Source: Erigeron canadensis (Eukaryota > Streptophyta > Magnoliopsida > Asterales > Asteraceae). Taken from it: a stretch of DNA of 64,000 nt. Below are positions 46,371-58,003 of the stretch, one piece after another. The stretch covers positions 24,430,980 to 24,494,979 of the forward strand of contig NC_057765.1 of assembly GCF_010389155.1 (NCBI RefSeq). The letters are read 5' to 3'. Every line of letters begins with the position of its first letter. Positions within the stretch are counted from its first letter, which is position 1. The translations under genes were made by a program, and so were the position numbers. The notes beneath the pieces are model-generated. The model searched no databases. It had not been told where the DNA came from and saw nothing but the letters and a program-made list of their open reading frames with translations.

Positions 46371-47579
46371 ATAATATATATATATATATAGAATGGGTTT
46401 GATACACATAAAGCGGTTTTTATGACCTTTTATAGTTTAAAAATATTATTATTATTGAAAAAAAAAAGATTATAATTATAGTTTGAAAAATAGTTATTAT
46501 AAATAGTTTTAATAAATATTAACTATTGTGTATGTATAGGGAATATATACATTACTCTATTAAAATGTTGTAAATGAATGATTAAGTTGTTTATAGGCAA
46601 TAGTCAGACTGTCAATACTTGACTCAACTTGAAACCCGACTTGAAACTATTAGAGATTTTCAACCCGTTAACCTACCAACATGATTTCTCGGATCGGTCC
46701 ACGTTGAGTTTTCAAGTTGTTAAGTCGACCTGCCAATCAAAATTTTTAAGTTTTTTATGATATTATTGATAGTTTTTTTTAAGTTCAATGAGTTGGTTAG
46801 GAGAAACGTATTTTTTGGTAATCAACATCTAGTTATATTATATTTGAAAGTAGTCAAAGTGTTGAATTACTTGCGTTATTTTATTCAATCCTTTTTACAA
46901 AACACTTCATGCCAATAATAAGATAAATTTTGTTAATCAATTAGGGCTAACTCTTCAACTCTCGATAGCCGATTTCACTTAAATGTGAAATGTCGCGAGG
47001 ATAGAGTATAAACAAAAAAACTTTATAAACATTTTAGAAACACATGCATCATTATATTAAGCCAATTTCACTAAAGTGTGAAATGCCATGAAGATAGAGT
47101 TTAAACGAAAAAAAAACTTTATAAATATTTTATAAATAGATGTACCGTATTAAATTAAAGGATTTTTAATTAATTTTATAATCTTAGAACATAACATAAT
47201 GTATCTAATATTAGTTCATTGAATGTTTATTTTAGTGGGGAAAAATAAATAATCATTGTTGATAAATAAACAGTATATATAAATTGATAAATTTCTTAGC
47301 TACAAACAAAATATCATTTGCTTTTTGATTTTTTTTAATCTACAGATGTATTACAAACGTATGAGTTTATGAATGTTAAGTTATATTAAAAGATTTCCAA
47401 CTCATTTAGAATTTGAATCAATTTTCTATAGTTTCTCTTTAAATTCAGTTGTTACCAAATATAAAAATGACATTTAATAGTTTCTAAATATAATCCAATC
47501 AATCAGAATACAAGAAAATAAAACTCTCAGTCAATCAGAAGCAAGAGAATTCATTCTTTTTTTCTCTCTGCTCTACCGG

Positions 47580-47613
<34 letters not shown>

Positions 47614-48088
47614 ATAATAACTTACATTGTAGTGGTATTTATCTAGAGGTTTGTTTTGTCGACCTTTAATTTTAGTATTAAGTAACATAACTTAATTTTA
47701 ATAAATTGAATTAAGTCACATGTATAATTTGATAAAGTAGAGAAATTAAAACTTGTGATTGATCAATTCAGATTAGGTTAATTGCCTTTTAGTATATACT
47801 AGATTTATATATTTAAAATCTTCTTATCGATTTTGAATATTGACTATATCTAAATCTTTATATTTATATCATTATTATATTTATATTTATATAATAAGAT
47901 CTTTCCTATATATATATATGTATTTATATTATATTTACATAAAAATTTTCTATATAACCAAGAGAGAATATGTTTTCTCTTATGTGGCATTTCTATTTTC
48001 TTGCCAACTAGGCTTTTTGTTTAGGTGTTATTTCCTGATAATTTTAATGTTTGTTTTAGATATATTGACATTTAAATTTATATTTTAT
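46371..48088. other. AT-rich intergenic DNA
   Basis: (TA)n at 46374-46390 and 47580-47609. A CAACCCG/GTCGACC-rich stretch at 46610-46740 is related to the block at 42531. Two similar AAATGTGAAATG..GATAGAGT pieces lie at about 46980 and 47075. No gene recognised. Confidence 0.45.
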
Positions 48089-48238
48089 AATGCTCATGTG
48101 GCACTTCATTTGTCACGTCATCATTTGTCTACATGGACATTTGTTTTCTTTAAATCAATTTTAAATGCTCGTGTGGCACTTCATTTGTCACGTCATCATT
48201 TGTCTACGTGGATATTTGTTTTCTTTAAATCAATTTTA
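48089..48238. repeat. 75-bp tandem duplication
   Basis: Units start AATGCTC.TGTGGCACTTC at 48089 and 48164 and are nearly identical to ATCAATTTTAA. They create a plus-strand ORF (47840-48250) with an internal peptide repeat, which I regard as fortuitous. Confidence 0.9.
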
Positions 48239-48823
48239 AATAGCAAATAAAAAAGTCAAATACAAGTTTAGAATTCATGACTTCTAACTTTTAATATTAT
48301 GCACAAACCACTTGATCTAACTTAATATTTTTTTATATTTTGCAAACTAAAGTAGATATTCATTAAATATTAAAACTAATTAAAAGACATTGATAATATA
48401 TTGTCGATCTTTGTAACTTATCTATTTCTATTTTCCTTTGTATTTAATTATCTTTATACGTGGAGTATAATTTACTTTAATATAATATAAAATTAAATTA
48501 TATTGATAATTACATCTAATATTTTATTAATCGATTATATTATCAATGTTAAAATAGATATTTACTTAATCAATTTAAAATATATATTTTTGATATTTAA
48601 ATCTCTATTTGTAACTTATCTTTATATAACTAAGATTCCGTATTTTGATAATATATGAGCGCAAAGATGTTTATGTATGCTTTAGATTGCGTCTTTTTAT
48701 CATCAATAATAATTATCATTGTTTTAAATGAGATTCTTTATTGTATTATATTTAATATATATAGCTCATAGAGAAAGAATTTTATGAATTAGTCATGCTT
48801 TAACATATATATTTGATATTATA
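48239..48823. other. Intergenic, nothing recognised
   Basis: AT-rich, no signals. Confidence 0.45.
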
Positions 48824-48860
48824 CTAGGTTTTTGACCCGCGCGATGTGCGAACCGACTAA
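48824..48860 (-). mobile_element. Helitron 3' end
   Basis: Minus strand TTCGCACATCGCGCGGGTC, then AAAAACCTAG followed by T: the classic plant Helitron terminus. The other end, to the right, was not found, so the element length is unknown. Confidence 0.55.
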
Positions 48861-50486
48861 AAAACTGTAAATCATATAATGTAAAATGAAAAAACAAAGC
48901 GAACATGTTTCTTTAGATGATAAAAGTATGTAATGTGAAATCTATAGATAGTTTTGTAACATGTAAACATAACGTAAATTTAAATCGGAAATTTTACAAT
49001 ATGAACTCAAGGAAAGGACTTGTATAAATCATAATGATAGTTGATCAAATATCTGCAAGTGTGCAACACATTTAGATTAGGCAACTTCAAATATCATATA
49101 TAGAATAGGAGAAATATTAGGTAAAGCATGCAGTACTTATCTTAAGTAAAACATGGGGGATTATGTAAAATTCAGGGAGGCTATGTATGTTTATAAAATT
49201 CAAAGGTTTAATTTGTAACATTTTCTAAAGTGATAGTAACTAAGCTTAGGTAAAGTCTGCGGTGATCATTTTCAATATATATCTTTATAGTAGAACCTAT
49301 AAGCTAGTTAACAAAATTGAATAGAAAAAAACCTAAAGGCAACACTTACAAGACAAATATAATCTTATAAATCTAATCAAGATCAAGTAAGTTACTTTAA
49401 CAATTCAAATTATCAGGCAAAACATGACTGATCTTCAGAGGGCAACTAACATGCTGTAAAAATATTCAGATTTCAGTCACATACTTGAAAAATAAGAGTT
49501 TTTAAGCTCAAAGATTTTAAGGTTGTATTCATTGTTAACTCATGTGGCCAATTATTTGATATCAAATAGTGTAACCTGTTAGAGGAGTATACTATCTAAC
49601 TTAACCCATTCTATAGTCAACAGATCAAAATTGCAGAGTAAATGGCTAAATGTAGCATTATACATATTAAAACTAAAATTATACCGTAGCAAGTTATATC
49701 AATAATATAGTATCAATACCTTATCTATCTATTAACTAATTTTAATCAAAATCATATGGAATATAATGTGAGTCTAGGTCAACCGAGCCCGATTCATTTC
49801 GACGAGTTATCCCTTTTGATTGACAGACAAATGATACCTTTAGATTTTAATCAAAAAAATTACTATATGAGTATTTCATGGAAATCATGAGGGCATAATC
49901 TGCTCATTTAACCTTATCAATTAATCCCAAATCGTTGATATATCTCTAAATCATTCATGTTTAGGTTCACAGTTTCTAAATGCCAAAGTTTTATATATTG
50001 ATCAAAAGAACCTTACCAATTCCACCACAATAATTTGTTACGACCGGGTCTTGTATGACATCTTCATCATGAGAATGCATGCATCACCTTAGAAAAGTGA
50101 ACACTTTACTGATCGTCAATTTATATCAATTGGGCTGGTTGTATTTTTTGAAATCTTAGAGGTGTATTGCACTAAACCAAAACTTGAAAGTGTTATAAGG
50201 GGGTATTTGAGGTTGCGTTTACAAAATAAATTTTGCGTTTTCAAAATAGATTATGTGTTGCGTTTTGAAAAAACATGTATATATATGCTTCTTCAAAACT
50301 GCGTTTTCATAGCAAATAATCACTTTTTCACACAAAACACTTTTTTAGATTATTTATGTTTTACAAACGTAATAATCAAAGAATCACTTTATATCGTAAT
50401 CCCAAACACCCTCTAAGATGCATGCCAATCATAGTACAATGTGAATATACAGTATCAGAATCAAAATAAAAGGGAAAAAGATACTT
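48861..50486. other. Intergenic or Helitron interior
   Basis: AT-rich, no recognised coding. Part may belong to the Helitron whose 3' end lies at 48824, or to introns of the possible gene at 52.2-52.5 kb. Confidence 0.35.
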
Positions 50487-51344
50487 AAAAATGTTGGAAA
50501 TTTTATGTAATAACATAGAATATCCAAGTTAATAGATATGTTAAAAGGAGTTGAAAGAGCAATTAACTAATGTGAGTTTGTCCCACATTGGTAGAAGAAT
50601 AAACATTAAGTGTGTTTATAAGGAGGAGTGTTGGAGGAATTATAATTCCTTATAAGGGGCTACACCCCAAGTGGGCTAGGAGGGTGCGAAGCACCCGACG
50701 CGCCCGCGCCTGAGCCCAGGACCAGAGGCGTAATGTGGCGTTTTAGTGGCGCACTTTGCACTTAGCACGCTCGCATGTCGTAAATTTGTACGAAGGAAAA
50801 CCTAACCTAGATGTAAATGGAGATCCCATGATCTAGGTTCAACGGGACAACCTAATTGTACGAATAGAGGAGGTCATTGTGGGGGAGCACCCCAAACATC
50901 AAAGGGAGTTTACAGTCACTATGGGGGGAGAACCCACCACAATAAAGTGAGTTGCAAATTTTCCTAGCTCATTCCTATATCAAGTCAGTGATATCATAGA
51001 GGTCAAGCTTATAGCTTTTAATGATTGTGAGCAATCACCTATGTTAGAGAGAAGTGTGGTCGCTTCGAATGAAATTGTGGGGGCGCAATTCTTAGAGCTC
51101 TCGCAGAACCAGGATAGTGTTCCATGACCATAACGGACACGAAAGTGAGGGGTTAACCAGGCTAGGGAAAGTATTATGTGATGTGCAATAACGTCTACGT
51201 AAAAAGGACTTAGTTCAAAGACATCTAGTTCTACTAACTGCTAGGAGACTAAGTGCACTCACAAAGGAAAGTTCAAAGGGTAACACCTACTTATCCTGCA
51301 ATACTTGACTGTCGGAATTTATCTTTAATAACCATATCTATTAA

Positions 51345-51354
51345 TGTGGGGGAT
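51345..51354 (+). other. Polypurine tract (Copia remnant)
   Basis: TGTGGGGGAT sits directly before the LTR start TGTTGG. Confidence 0.7.
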
Positions 51355-52194
51355 TGTTGGAAATTTTATGTAATAACATAGAATGTCCAAGTTAATAGAT
51401 ATGTTAAAAGGAGTTGAAAGAGTAATTAACTAATGTGAGTTTGTCCCACATTGGTAGAAGAATAAACATTAAGTGTGTTTATAAGGAGGAGTGTTGGAGG
51501 AATTATAATTCCTTATAAGGGGCTACACCCCAAGTGGGCTAGGAAGGTGCGAAGCACCCGACGCGCCCGCGCTCGAGCCCGGGACCGGGACCGGGGGCCT
51601 GGGCGATGAGGCGTAATATGGCTTTTTAGTGGCGCACTTTGCACTTAGCACGCTCGCATGTCGTTTATGGCTCAGTGGGTGGTCCTATTCCAGGCCTTGA
51701 ACCTGGAAGGACACTTGACTTAGTCTTAAGTGTAACACATGTTATTTAACCATGCAAACCAATATGTGTCCCTCTAAAACATCCACTAACCAGTTTATAT
51801 GTATATAAACTATACTTAGTGGTTTTTGGGAGTTCAACAAGAACAGAACACTCTCTCAATCTGGATCATCAACCAGAATTTCTTTCACTTTCTTCACTTA
51901 GAATTGTTCTTGAAGGTATAATTCCGGGTTGTGGTTAACTCCGGCAGTACTATCTACTTTGGCGGTTGTATCCTGGGAAACTGTCGGGTTCACTTGGGTG
52001 GCCCGAAATCAGTTTTAAGGGACCTTGGTTTAACCATATCCTCAGCCCGTTTTTGCCTTTCTTTCTGTTTCTGTTTTGTTCTTTATTTTGCTTTCTTGTA
52101 TTGTTTAGTAGTACTTAATTTATTTGTAATTTTATTGTTGTAATTCGAATGTATCTTCAATAAAATTGTTGTTTTCTTGAATGGTGCTCCAACT
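51355..52194 (+). repeat. Copia 3' LTR
   Basis: About 840 bp. It starts TGTTGG and ends CCAACT (expected CCAACA, mirroring the start). It contains a TATA-like GTATATAAAC near 51800 and an AATAAA near 52159. The right edge is inferred from the terminal symmetry. Confidence 0.65.
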
Positions 52195-52461
52195 AAGAAG
52201 TCATCAATGTTATAGAGAACATTACCATAAATTCCGCTAACTGATATCCACTTATTAGTAGCCTGCAAGTTGGTTTAGATAAAGATCGAGAACAACTTTT
52301 ATAACATAATAAGATCAGCATTACAAAAGATGTTGAAAGTTGTAAAAGCAAGCTTTTAAAGTTAAGTAACTAAGAATACTATCAAACTTGTCTAACAGCA
52401 TCAGCATGGATTGTTGTAGCGACTGGACGGCTTCGCATATTGCAGTGACTTCTCAAACACT
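52195..52461 (-). other. Possible two exons of an unrecognised gene
   Basis: Minus strand exon 52461-52388 follows a good acceptor (TTTTTGGTCAG) and reads CLRSHCNMRSRPVATTIHAD then AVRQ. After a GT donor, a second acceptor (CAACTTGCAG) opens exon 52262 leftward, reading ATNKWISVSGIYGNV then LYNIDDFL. The frames join exactly. The second exon runs into the Copia LTR at 52194, so if real it was hit by that insertion. I do not recognise the protein. Confidence 0.35.
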
Positions 52462-52469
52462 CTGACCAA

Positions 52470-53261
52470 AAACGGATATAATTCATAACCCCAAATTCAA
52501 CTATAACGATGTAAGGGATAAAGTAATAACCATATATGTCAAATTAAATAAAAGAATAAGGATCATGACAAATAGGGTGTCCACGGGAGTAGCAGTACGA
52601 AATCTCCTTAGATCAAGAGCAATTACTTTATCTAACAATTAAAGATTCAATGGCAAATATCCTTATAAATTTAATTATCACCTTTTTTGATTAATGATAA
52701 TGATTATATGATTGTACATAAGAACTTGTAGAATATGATGGTATATATATGCTAGTGAAAAAATAAAATCATCCTCGTATTAAGAATGTTTAAGTTAGTA
52801 TTAAAGATATCATTGATCTTGACAGATAAAAGGCTAGAGTTACCGATGGAGTCATGGAGATGCAGAGATCAAATACGGAGATAGAGCATGATTAGGTTTA
52901 GACAGTTTAAACTAAAAAGAAAATAAGATTACGGGTCGGGTTACTTTAGGTCCGCGTATTTGTTCTATTATATTTTCTATTTTTATTTTGTAAAAATATA
53001 AAATAAGATAACTCTTTACAACAAAAAATATGGAGGTGACACGTAGAATTGAATCCCATGTGTCAATTTTATAAGCTAACTTTTTATGTTGAAAAGGCTT
53101 TAAATCATTCAGTTAACAACTGTTTTAATAAGTATATAGATATTTATAATTAAATTATACTTTTAATATTTGCATCAGTTGTAAATTGTCTATTTTTTAT
53201 ATTATCATAAACTATTAATAATAATGTAATTATCCGTTAATTTTAGTTTATATTCTCAGTT
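52470..53261. other. Intergenic, nothing recognised
   Basis: AT-rich DNA, no coding or bounded repeat identified. Confidence 0.4.
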
Positions 53262-53291
53262 AGTATCGCACAACGTGCGGATTTACTCTAA
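53262..53291 (+). mobile_element. Decayed Helitron 3' end
   Basis: CGCAC-AAC-GTGCG hairpin followed by GATTTACTCTAA. CTAA fits CTRR, but the next base is G rather than T. No 5' partner was found. Confidence 0.35.
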
Positions 53292-53696
53292 GTGTTTAAT
53301 ATTTCGATTTTCAATCATGGATATATCTATCTTTGTATTTTACACTTATATTACTTTTTAAATGTATAATCTTCATATGGATTTTCGTTTTATCGTCCGA
53401 TCCAACAACTTATATAAGAAACAATCTCTATTAGAAACAAAATTAAATTAAATATTAAATATTTATATTTATTAATGATATACATGGAAAAAAAAATACC
53501 AAATAACTAAGAATAAATACAAGTAAGCAAATATCATATTTGTCATCAACATAATAGTGCCACATACGATCTTTTATGTATCCTCTCTTAGTTAAATAGA
53601 GATGATAGAAATCAAATTATGTTCGACTGTTCGTCGTCATACACTCAGCTCATACATTCAGATATTGAAATAACTAACCCATGCATATATAACTTG
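53292..53696. other. 3' flank of BAHD gene
   Basis: AT-rich, presumably with the acyltransferase 3' UTR on its right side. Nothing else was recognised. Confidence 0.4.
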
Positions 53697-55022
53697 TTAT
53701 ATTGCATATGCTTTGATATCAGGATCTTGTTCTAATTCATTCATACGTTTCTTGTCCAAATGAACCCATGCTTCTATGGAGTCACCTTCACAACCATCCA
53801 TCATTAACATAGAATTCTGGGCTGGAAGCTTTCCGGGGGTTGCCCAAATTGGCTTGCCAAAACCAAAATTAGCTTTATAATACGAAAAGTTGCACCAACT
53901 AGTGAACAAGTAGAAGTTCACATTGATATCCTCCATATTTCGAGTAGACTCGAGAAAGGGATCAATAACAATCTTATATCCTTCCTCACCATGTGTCAAT
54001 ATTTTGGCACAATCTCTAGATGTTTTCTTAACCGAGTCATGGCAAATCGTTAGAAAATCTCGAAAACTCATTTTATCACCTTCACCAGGTTTGAGTTTAG
54101 AAGCTGCAAGACCCCAAAAGTTGCCAAAAGAGTTTGTGGGTAATGGAGGGACTACTTTTTTCCTTAATTCAACTGGTTGGATTAGAAAAGATGCTTTAGA
54201 TCGGCCGTTGGTTGCTTGATCTATGCGAACAATGGCCTTCCACATCAGCGCCACAATCAGCTGAACTCTTGATGGTCTACATGACCCATTTGTATCTAAA
54301 CCAAAATTTTGTCTCATGGCTGATACCGCCTCCTTTTTAAAGATAAACCTTCGTGCCACTTTGTTAATTCCAACGCTCGACCTAGGTATTCTTAGGTCGA
54401 GCTGAGCTAAGCCTCTTTGGGGGAACCAAACCGTCGAGTTGAAAATAGGGGAGTGACTTTCATTTTTAAGTTCACCATTGCTTCTAGCGGCCCAACTGTT
54501 AACGAAGTTGCACGTATTAGCCATATCCGATATCCTATGAGAAACACACATACCAATTGCAAAACCACCACACTTAAAAGTAGTCACTTTGATAGATAAC
54601 AAAGGATCATCTACTTCATCAGCTTGTCCAATCTCACACGGGAGAAAATTATTCAGCAAACCCGGATCCAACGTTTCTCCTAGGCTTAGTATATCCGAGA
54701 GCCGGATATTCACTTTTCCTAACACATACAATACACCTTGATCATTACAATCAATCAATGAAAGCTTACGAATATACCTCCCAGCAAATGGGTAAAATTC
54801 TATCAAGGTTTTCGATAGAGTATCTTCCAAATGGTCACAAATAGTGTTCCCAAACAGTCCATTCAAGCTATTTGATGGCGCCGAATAGTAGAGAATGAGA
54901 GGAACGTTTAACGTTGGGGCTAGTTCATCAAGGAAGGAAATGGTGTAGTAACGATTGATGGTGGACGTTGGTATAGAAGGTTTCACATGTTTTGACACAA
55001 AGTTTTCGACTTCGATGATCAT
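53697..55022 (-). CDS. BAHD acyl-CoA-dependent acyltransferase
   Basis: Single-exon enzyme of 441 aa, a normal BAHD length. It is expected to be cytosolic and to transfer an acyl group from acyl-CoA to an alcohol or amine of a specialised metabolite; the substrate cannot be read from sequence. The catalytic HXXXD is HRISD at residues 162-166, preceded by FAIGMCVS. The YFGNT-like region reads NSFGNFWGLAA at 297-307. The DFGWG motif near the C-terminus reads NFGFG at 385-389 followed by KP, so the Asp and Trp are replaced. The N-terminus (VKPSIPT, FLDELAPTLNVPLILYY) and FYPFAGRY resemble the vinorine-synthase-like clade. I start at the Met at 55022; a Met 30 codons further up (55112) would add residues unlike the family and lies upstream of a TATA-like box. 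There are no internal lesions. Confidence 0.92.
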   Translation of the reverse strand: MIIEVENFVSKHVKPSIPTSTINRYYTISFLDELAPTLNVPLILYYSAPSNSLNGLFGNTICDHLEDTLSKTLIEFYPFAGRYIRKLSLIDCNDQGVLYVLGKVNIRLSDILSLGETLDPGLLNNFLPCEIGQADEVDDPLLSIKVTTFKCGGFAIGMCVSHRISDMANTCNFVNSWAARSNGELKNESHSPIFNSTVWFPQRGLAQLDLRIPRSSVGINKVARRFIFKKEAVSAMRQNFGLDTNGSCRPSRVQLIVALMWKAIVRIDQATNGRSKASFLIQPVELRKKVVPPLPTNSFGNFWGLAASKLKPGEGDKMSFRDFLTICHDSVKKTSRDCAKILTHGEEGYKIVIDPFLESTRNMEDINVNFYLFTSWCNFSYYKANFGFGKPIWATPGKLPAQNSMLMMDGCEGDSIEAWVHLDKKRMNELEQDPDIKAYAI

Positions 55023-55060
55023 TTTTCGTGTATATATAATTCTTTGATTATCTTGTGTCA

Positions 55061-55070
55061 CATTTATAGA
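55061..55070 (-). promoter_or_regulatory. TATA-like box of BAHD gene
   Basis: Minus strand TCTATAAATG lies about 40 nt before the chosen start codon. The short leader it implies makes it only a candidate; TATATATA at 55031-55038 is an alternative. Confidence 0.35.
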
Positions 55071-56857
55071 CAACTTGATCGATACATACGATTCACATTC
55101 ACAACCTTTCAAAGTACAGAATATTGAGTATTTTTGTTAATATAAAGTTGTGCATATTTAGTTTAAGTGCCATGTTATTTTGTTGATTCCTTTATACGCC
55201 GGTCTTCTTGAAATCATAATTAAAAAATCAATACTTTTTCTCCAACAAGAGCATTTATCGGCCTGGAGAGGATTCTTCAAACATCGTATTTTACAATTGT
55301 GTGAATCATTGTACAATGTACATCACACATTTACCATTGATTGTTTCACAAACATATATTATTAGTCCACGAAAAATTGACACATTAATGTTTATATAAT
55401 CTTTAAAGTATAATATCTTTACATTGAAGTTTCAGATGGATGGATGTTAATCTCGGCGGAACTAAAATTATTCGTCGAGTGGATTTATTATCTAATTTAT
55501 ATCAAGACTTATGGATCAAATAGGAGTCCAAATACAAATTTACATTTATGTACTAGAAATGGATAAAATTGGAGCCCAAATATGATTTATTATCCAACTG
55601 TCCAATTCTGCCCATTCCCCATGGTGTAGTACTGTAGTGAGCTGTATGCCACTGTTATACTAATTTTTGAAGGCCCAATACAAACATCAGAAGGCCCAAA
55701 CAGTAAACATAAACGCATTTGTATAATTGACATCTGGTTCCTTGGTTTTCTCTAGTAAACTGTAAACCTAATCGGACAAAAACTCGAGCCAAAACCCGAA
55801 CAGTCTAAACAGGTTCGGTTTTCAGTTTTTCAGTCGGTCTAATCTACATACAGGTCGGGTCAGTTTTGGCTCATCGGGCCTTTATGTATTAGGTAAAAAA
55901 TAAGTAATTGACAGTTAATTTTTAATTCTATTAAAAAGAAAATGAACAAGTTTTTTCACAAAACATGAAATAAAGAATGCTAATCATATGACATAATTTG
56001 AACCAATAAAATTGAGAAAGATTCTCGAAAGCATATGTATATTATTAATTTAAGAATGGACCGTTTATACAACTTTATCACTGTAAGGAAAGATAATGAA
56101 AAAAAAATTATCTACTAAAACGATTTAATATCTTTACTCTTTATTACTCCCTTAGTGTAGGCGGAGCGCTCTGGGAGGGAACTGTTTGTACATCAAACCG
56201 AGGTTAGGTTAAAAAAATGGGTAATGATTGTTTTTGGTTATTTGTTGGCGATTCCCCGAAGGTAGAGTGAATCTCTTTATGCCAATCGTATGTATGTAAT
56301 GTTAGCCGATCATGATCGTGCTATTTGAATGAGTTTTTAGATCTGATTGATCGTGTATAAAGAATGAATAATGATGATAATGCCTTCGTGAGGTCATATG
56401 AGTCTCCTTTTATAGGGAGGGCTTCGGCTTGGAGAATAAGCCAAGATCTAGGGTTTTCATGATAAAAGCTAAGAGTATAATTCCCACAATTACCAGCCTT
56501 TTTGATAAGAACAAATCTCTGTTTTATAGGGAAACGATTCTTATCCCTTTTATCTCATGCGCGACCTTCGCTACATATAGCCTTCGTAGCATGCTTTGTA
56601 TCTCAAGCAGGGTGTATCATCAAGCCCACCCAGTCCAAGGGGATGTTTTTTTGCAAAATAAACATTGCATTGGATTATTATTGTCAAGTTTGTAACTTGT
56701 GGGGACATGTTGTGATATATGGAATCCAAAAAGGTCCCGCATGTATTCCTATGCGTTTTCATCGACGGTTAGGGTTTTATCCCTCCACGTATAAAGTTCC
56801 TTCTTGATTTAATTTCCTCATTATTGTCTCTGTAACTCTCCCATCTACTTTCTGCAA
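55071..56857. other. BAHD upstream region and left part of Tat-type element
   Basis: The left part is the BAHD 5' flank. 55770-55870 has CAGGTTCGG/GGTCGGGTC words of the kind seen at 42531. The LTR that should close the Tat-type element must lie to the left of its antisense ORF, but I could not find TG...CA ends or a target duplication. A TATA-like CGTATAAAG at about 56787 precedes the antisense ORF. Confidence 0.4.
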
Positions 56858-56947
56858 GTGTTTCCTTTTTTCTGTTTTGACCACCGTCTATTTATATTTT
56901 GCTTTCCTGGTATTATTCATTGTACTAGGTATTATTATCGTTTGGCT

Positions 56948-57625
56948 ATGGCATCCAAGAGGAAGGTGATCGATGTGGGATCGTCTGCTGTTTCTGATGA
57001 CGATATTATCGCAAAAAAAGGGAAGAATCATGTTGATATGCCTCCTGTTTATTTTTTCGGTAATACTTCCCGTAAATTTATGGAGGAAGAACTGGCCTCT
57101 GAGGAGATGAGTGAGTGTAAAAATCTCCTGGTGCGTGGTTTGTGTCGAGAGTATGAATATTCCCGGGATATGTTAAAGGAATCTCGACTGATAGTAGGTA
57201 GTTTACTTGGCAGGATCTCTGATTTAGAAAATCGCTTAATAGAGCAAGATGTCGAGGCAAAGGCTCTTCATGTTGGTTTGGAGAGGCTTCACGATGAACT
57301 CTTGCAGAAAGATCTGGATAATATGTGTCTTCAGGATGAGGTGAAGGCGTTTGTGAAGAAGGTGGTTCCTCATTTGTGTGAGACTCTTGCTACAAGTCCG
57401 CGGGCAGTTAGTTTGATTGATGCTGTGGTGAATGCTTCTAAGAAGAAAGGAGTTCTATCTGCTACTCATTCCGAGGATTCATCTGAGTATCTGGCGGCGA
57501 AGGAAGTGTTTGACCAGGCCATCTTGAAGCTGGCAAGTTACCACAACAATTATAATTATGACATTACTCATCTCCGTAATACCGGGGCTTACGACTTCTT
57601 AGTCGTGAAGCCTCGTTTTGACTGA
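56948..57625 (+). CDS. Antisense extra ORF of Tat-type retrotransposon
   Basis: An intact 225-codon frame from the Met at 56948 (MASKRKVIDVGSS); it stays open upstream to 56858. It runs opposite to the polyprotein and lies between integrase and the expected 3' LTR. The middle (about residues 60-140) is rich in Glu, Leu and Lys with heptad-like spacing (LLGRISDLENRLIEQD, LERLHDELLQKDLD), suggesting a coiled coil. A basic KRK near the start may be a nuclear signal. The C-terminal part has FDQAILKLASYHNNYNYDI. Its function is unknown. It has stayed open although the polyprotein beside it is broken. A host gene of unknown family is a less likely alternative. Confidence 0.65.
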   Translation: MASKRKVIDVGSSAVSDDDIIAKKGKNHVDMPPVYFFGNTSRKFMEEELASEEMSECKNLLVRGLCREYEYSRDMLKESRLIVGSLLGRISDLENRLIEQDVEAKALHVGLERLHDELLQKDLDNMCLQDEVKAFVKKVVPHLCETLATSPRAVSLIDAVVNASKKKGVLSATHSEDSSEYLAAKEVFDQAILKLASYHNNYNYDITHLRNTGAYDFLVVKPRFD

Positions 57626-58003
57626 TTTTTATTTTATGTATTGTGAAACTTTGTTATGGAATGTTATGTATTAGACTTCTATCGTCTTTATTTTATTCCG
57701 TACTTTATATGTGTTGGGTTATCTGTTCAGGCGTCCCTGTCAGTTTGTTCCCGTTATTGAGGTTGCGACCCTCAGAATTAAGATGATTAGTCTTTTTAGT
57801 GCACTATCCCTCCTGGGGTTTTCGTTTCAAAAGTGGGGCTCGTAGCCTTATATTTGTATGACTTAGGTAGTCATGAGAGGCTATCAGTCCTATATATATT
57901 ATATATTTTATTTACTAATTTTTGTGACGCAATATCCTTTAGAAGTGTCATTTGTATTATTCGGTATTCCAAAAATATCCTAGCAGCAATAGAGAAAGAA
58001 AAC
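57626..58003. other. Spacer between Tat integrase end and antisense ORF
   Basis: Non-coding. It has CCCTCCTGGGG near 57808 (GGAGGGA on the minus strand, a possible purine tract). The antisense ORF and the polyprotein read towards each other here. Confidence 0.4.

Larger units (their letters stand above)
50492..52194 (+). mobile_element. Ty1/copia remnant
   Basis: The left copy of the LTR start (50492-50781) matches the right LTR start (51355-51664): both begin TGTTGGAAATTTTATG and run to GCTCGCATGTCGT. The left LTR is cut there and joined to a 573-bp tail of the interior (50782-51354), which ends in a purine tract. Flanks are AAAAA (50487-50491) and AAGAA (52195-52199), a possible duplication with one mismatch. 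All of gag-pol is lost. Long LTRs and a long 3' interior suggest the SIRE/Maximus copia type; that is inference. Confidence 0.75.

Noticed and set aside
47840..48250. 136-codon ORF with an internal peptide repeat
   Set aside because: Produced by a 75-bp tandem DNA duplication in AT-rich DNA; no recognised family and poor composition for a protein.
55023..55112. Upstream Met extending the BAHD protein by 30 residues
   Set aside because: The added residues do not resemble the family N-terminus, and a TATA-like box lies between the two Met codons.
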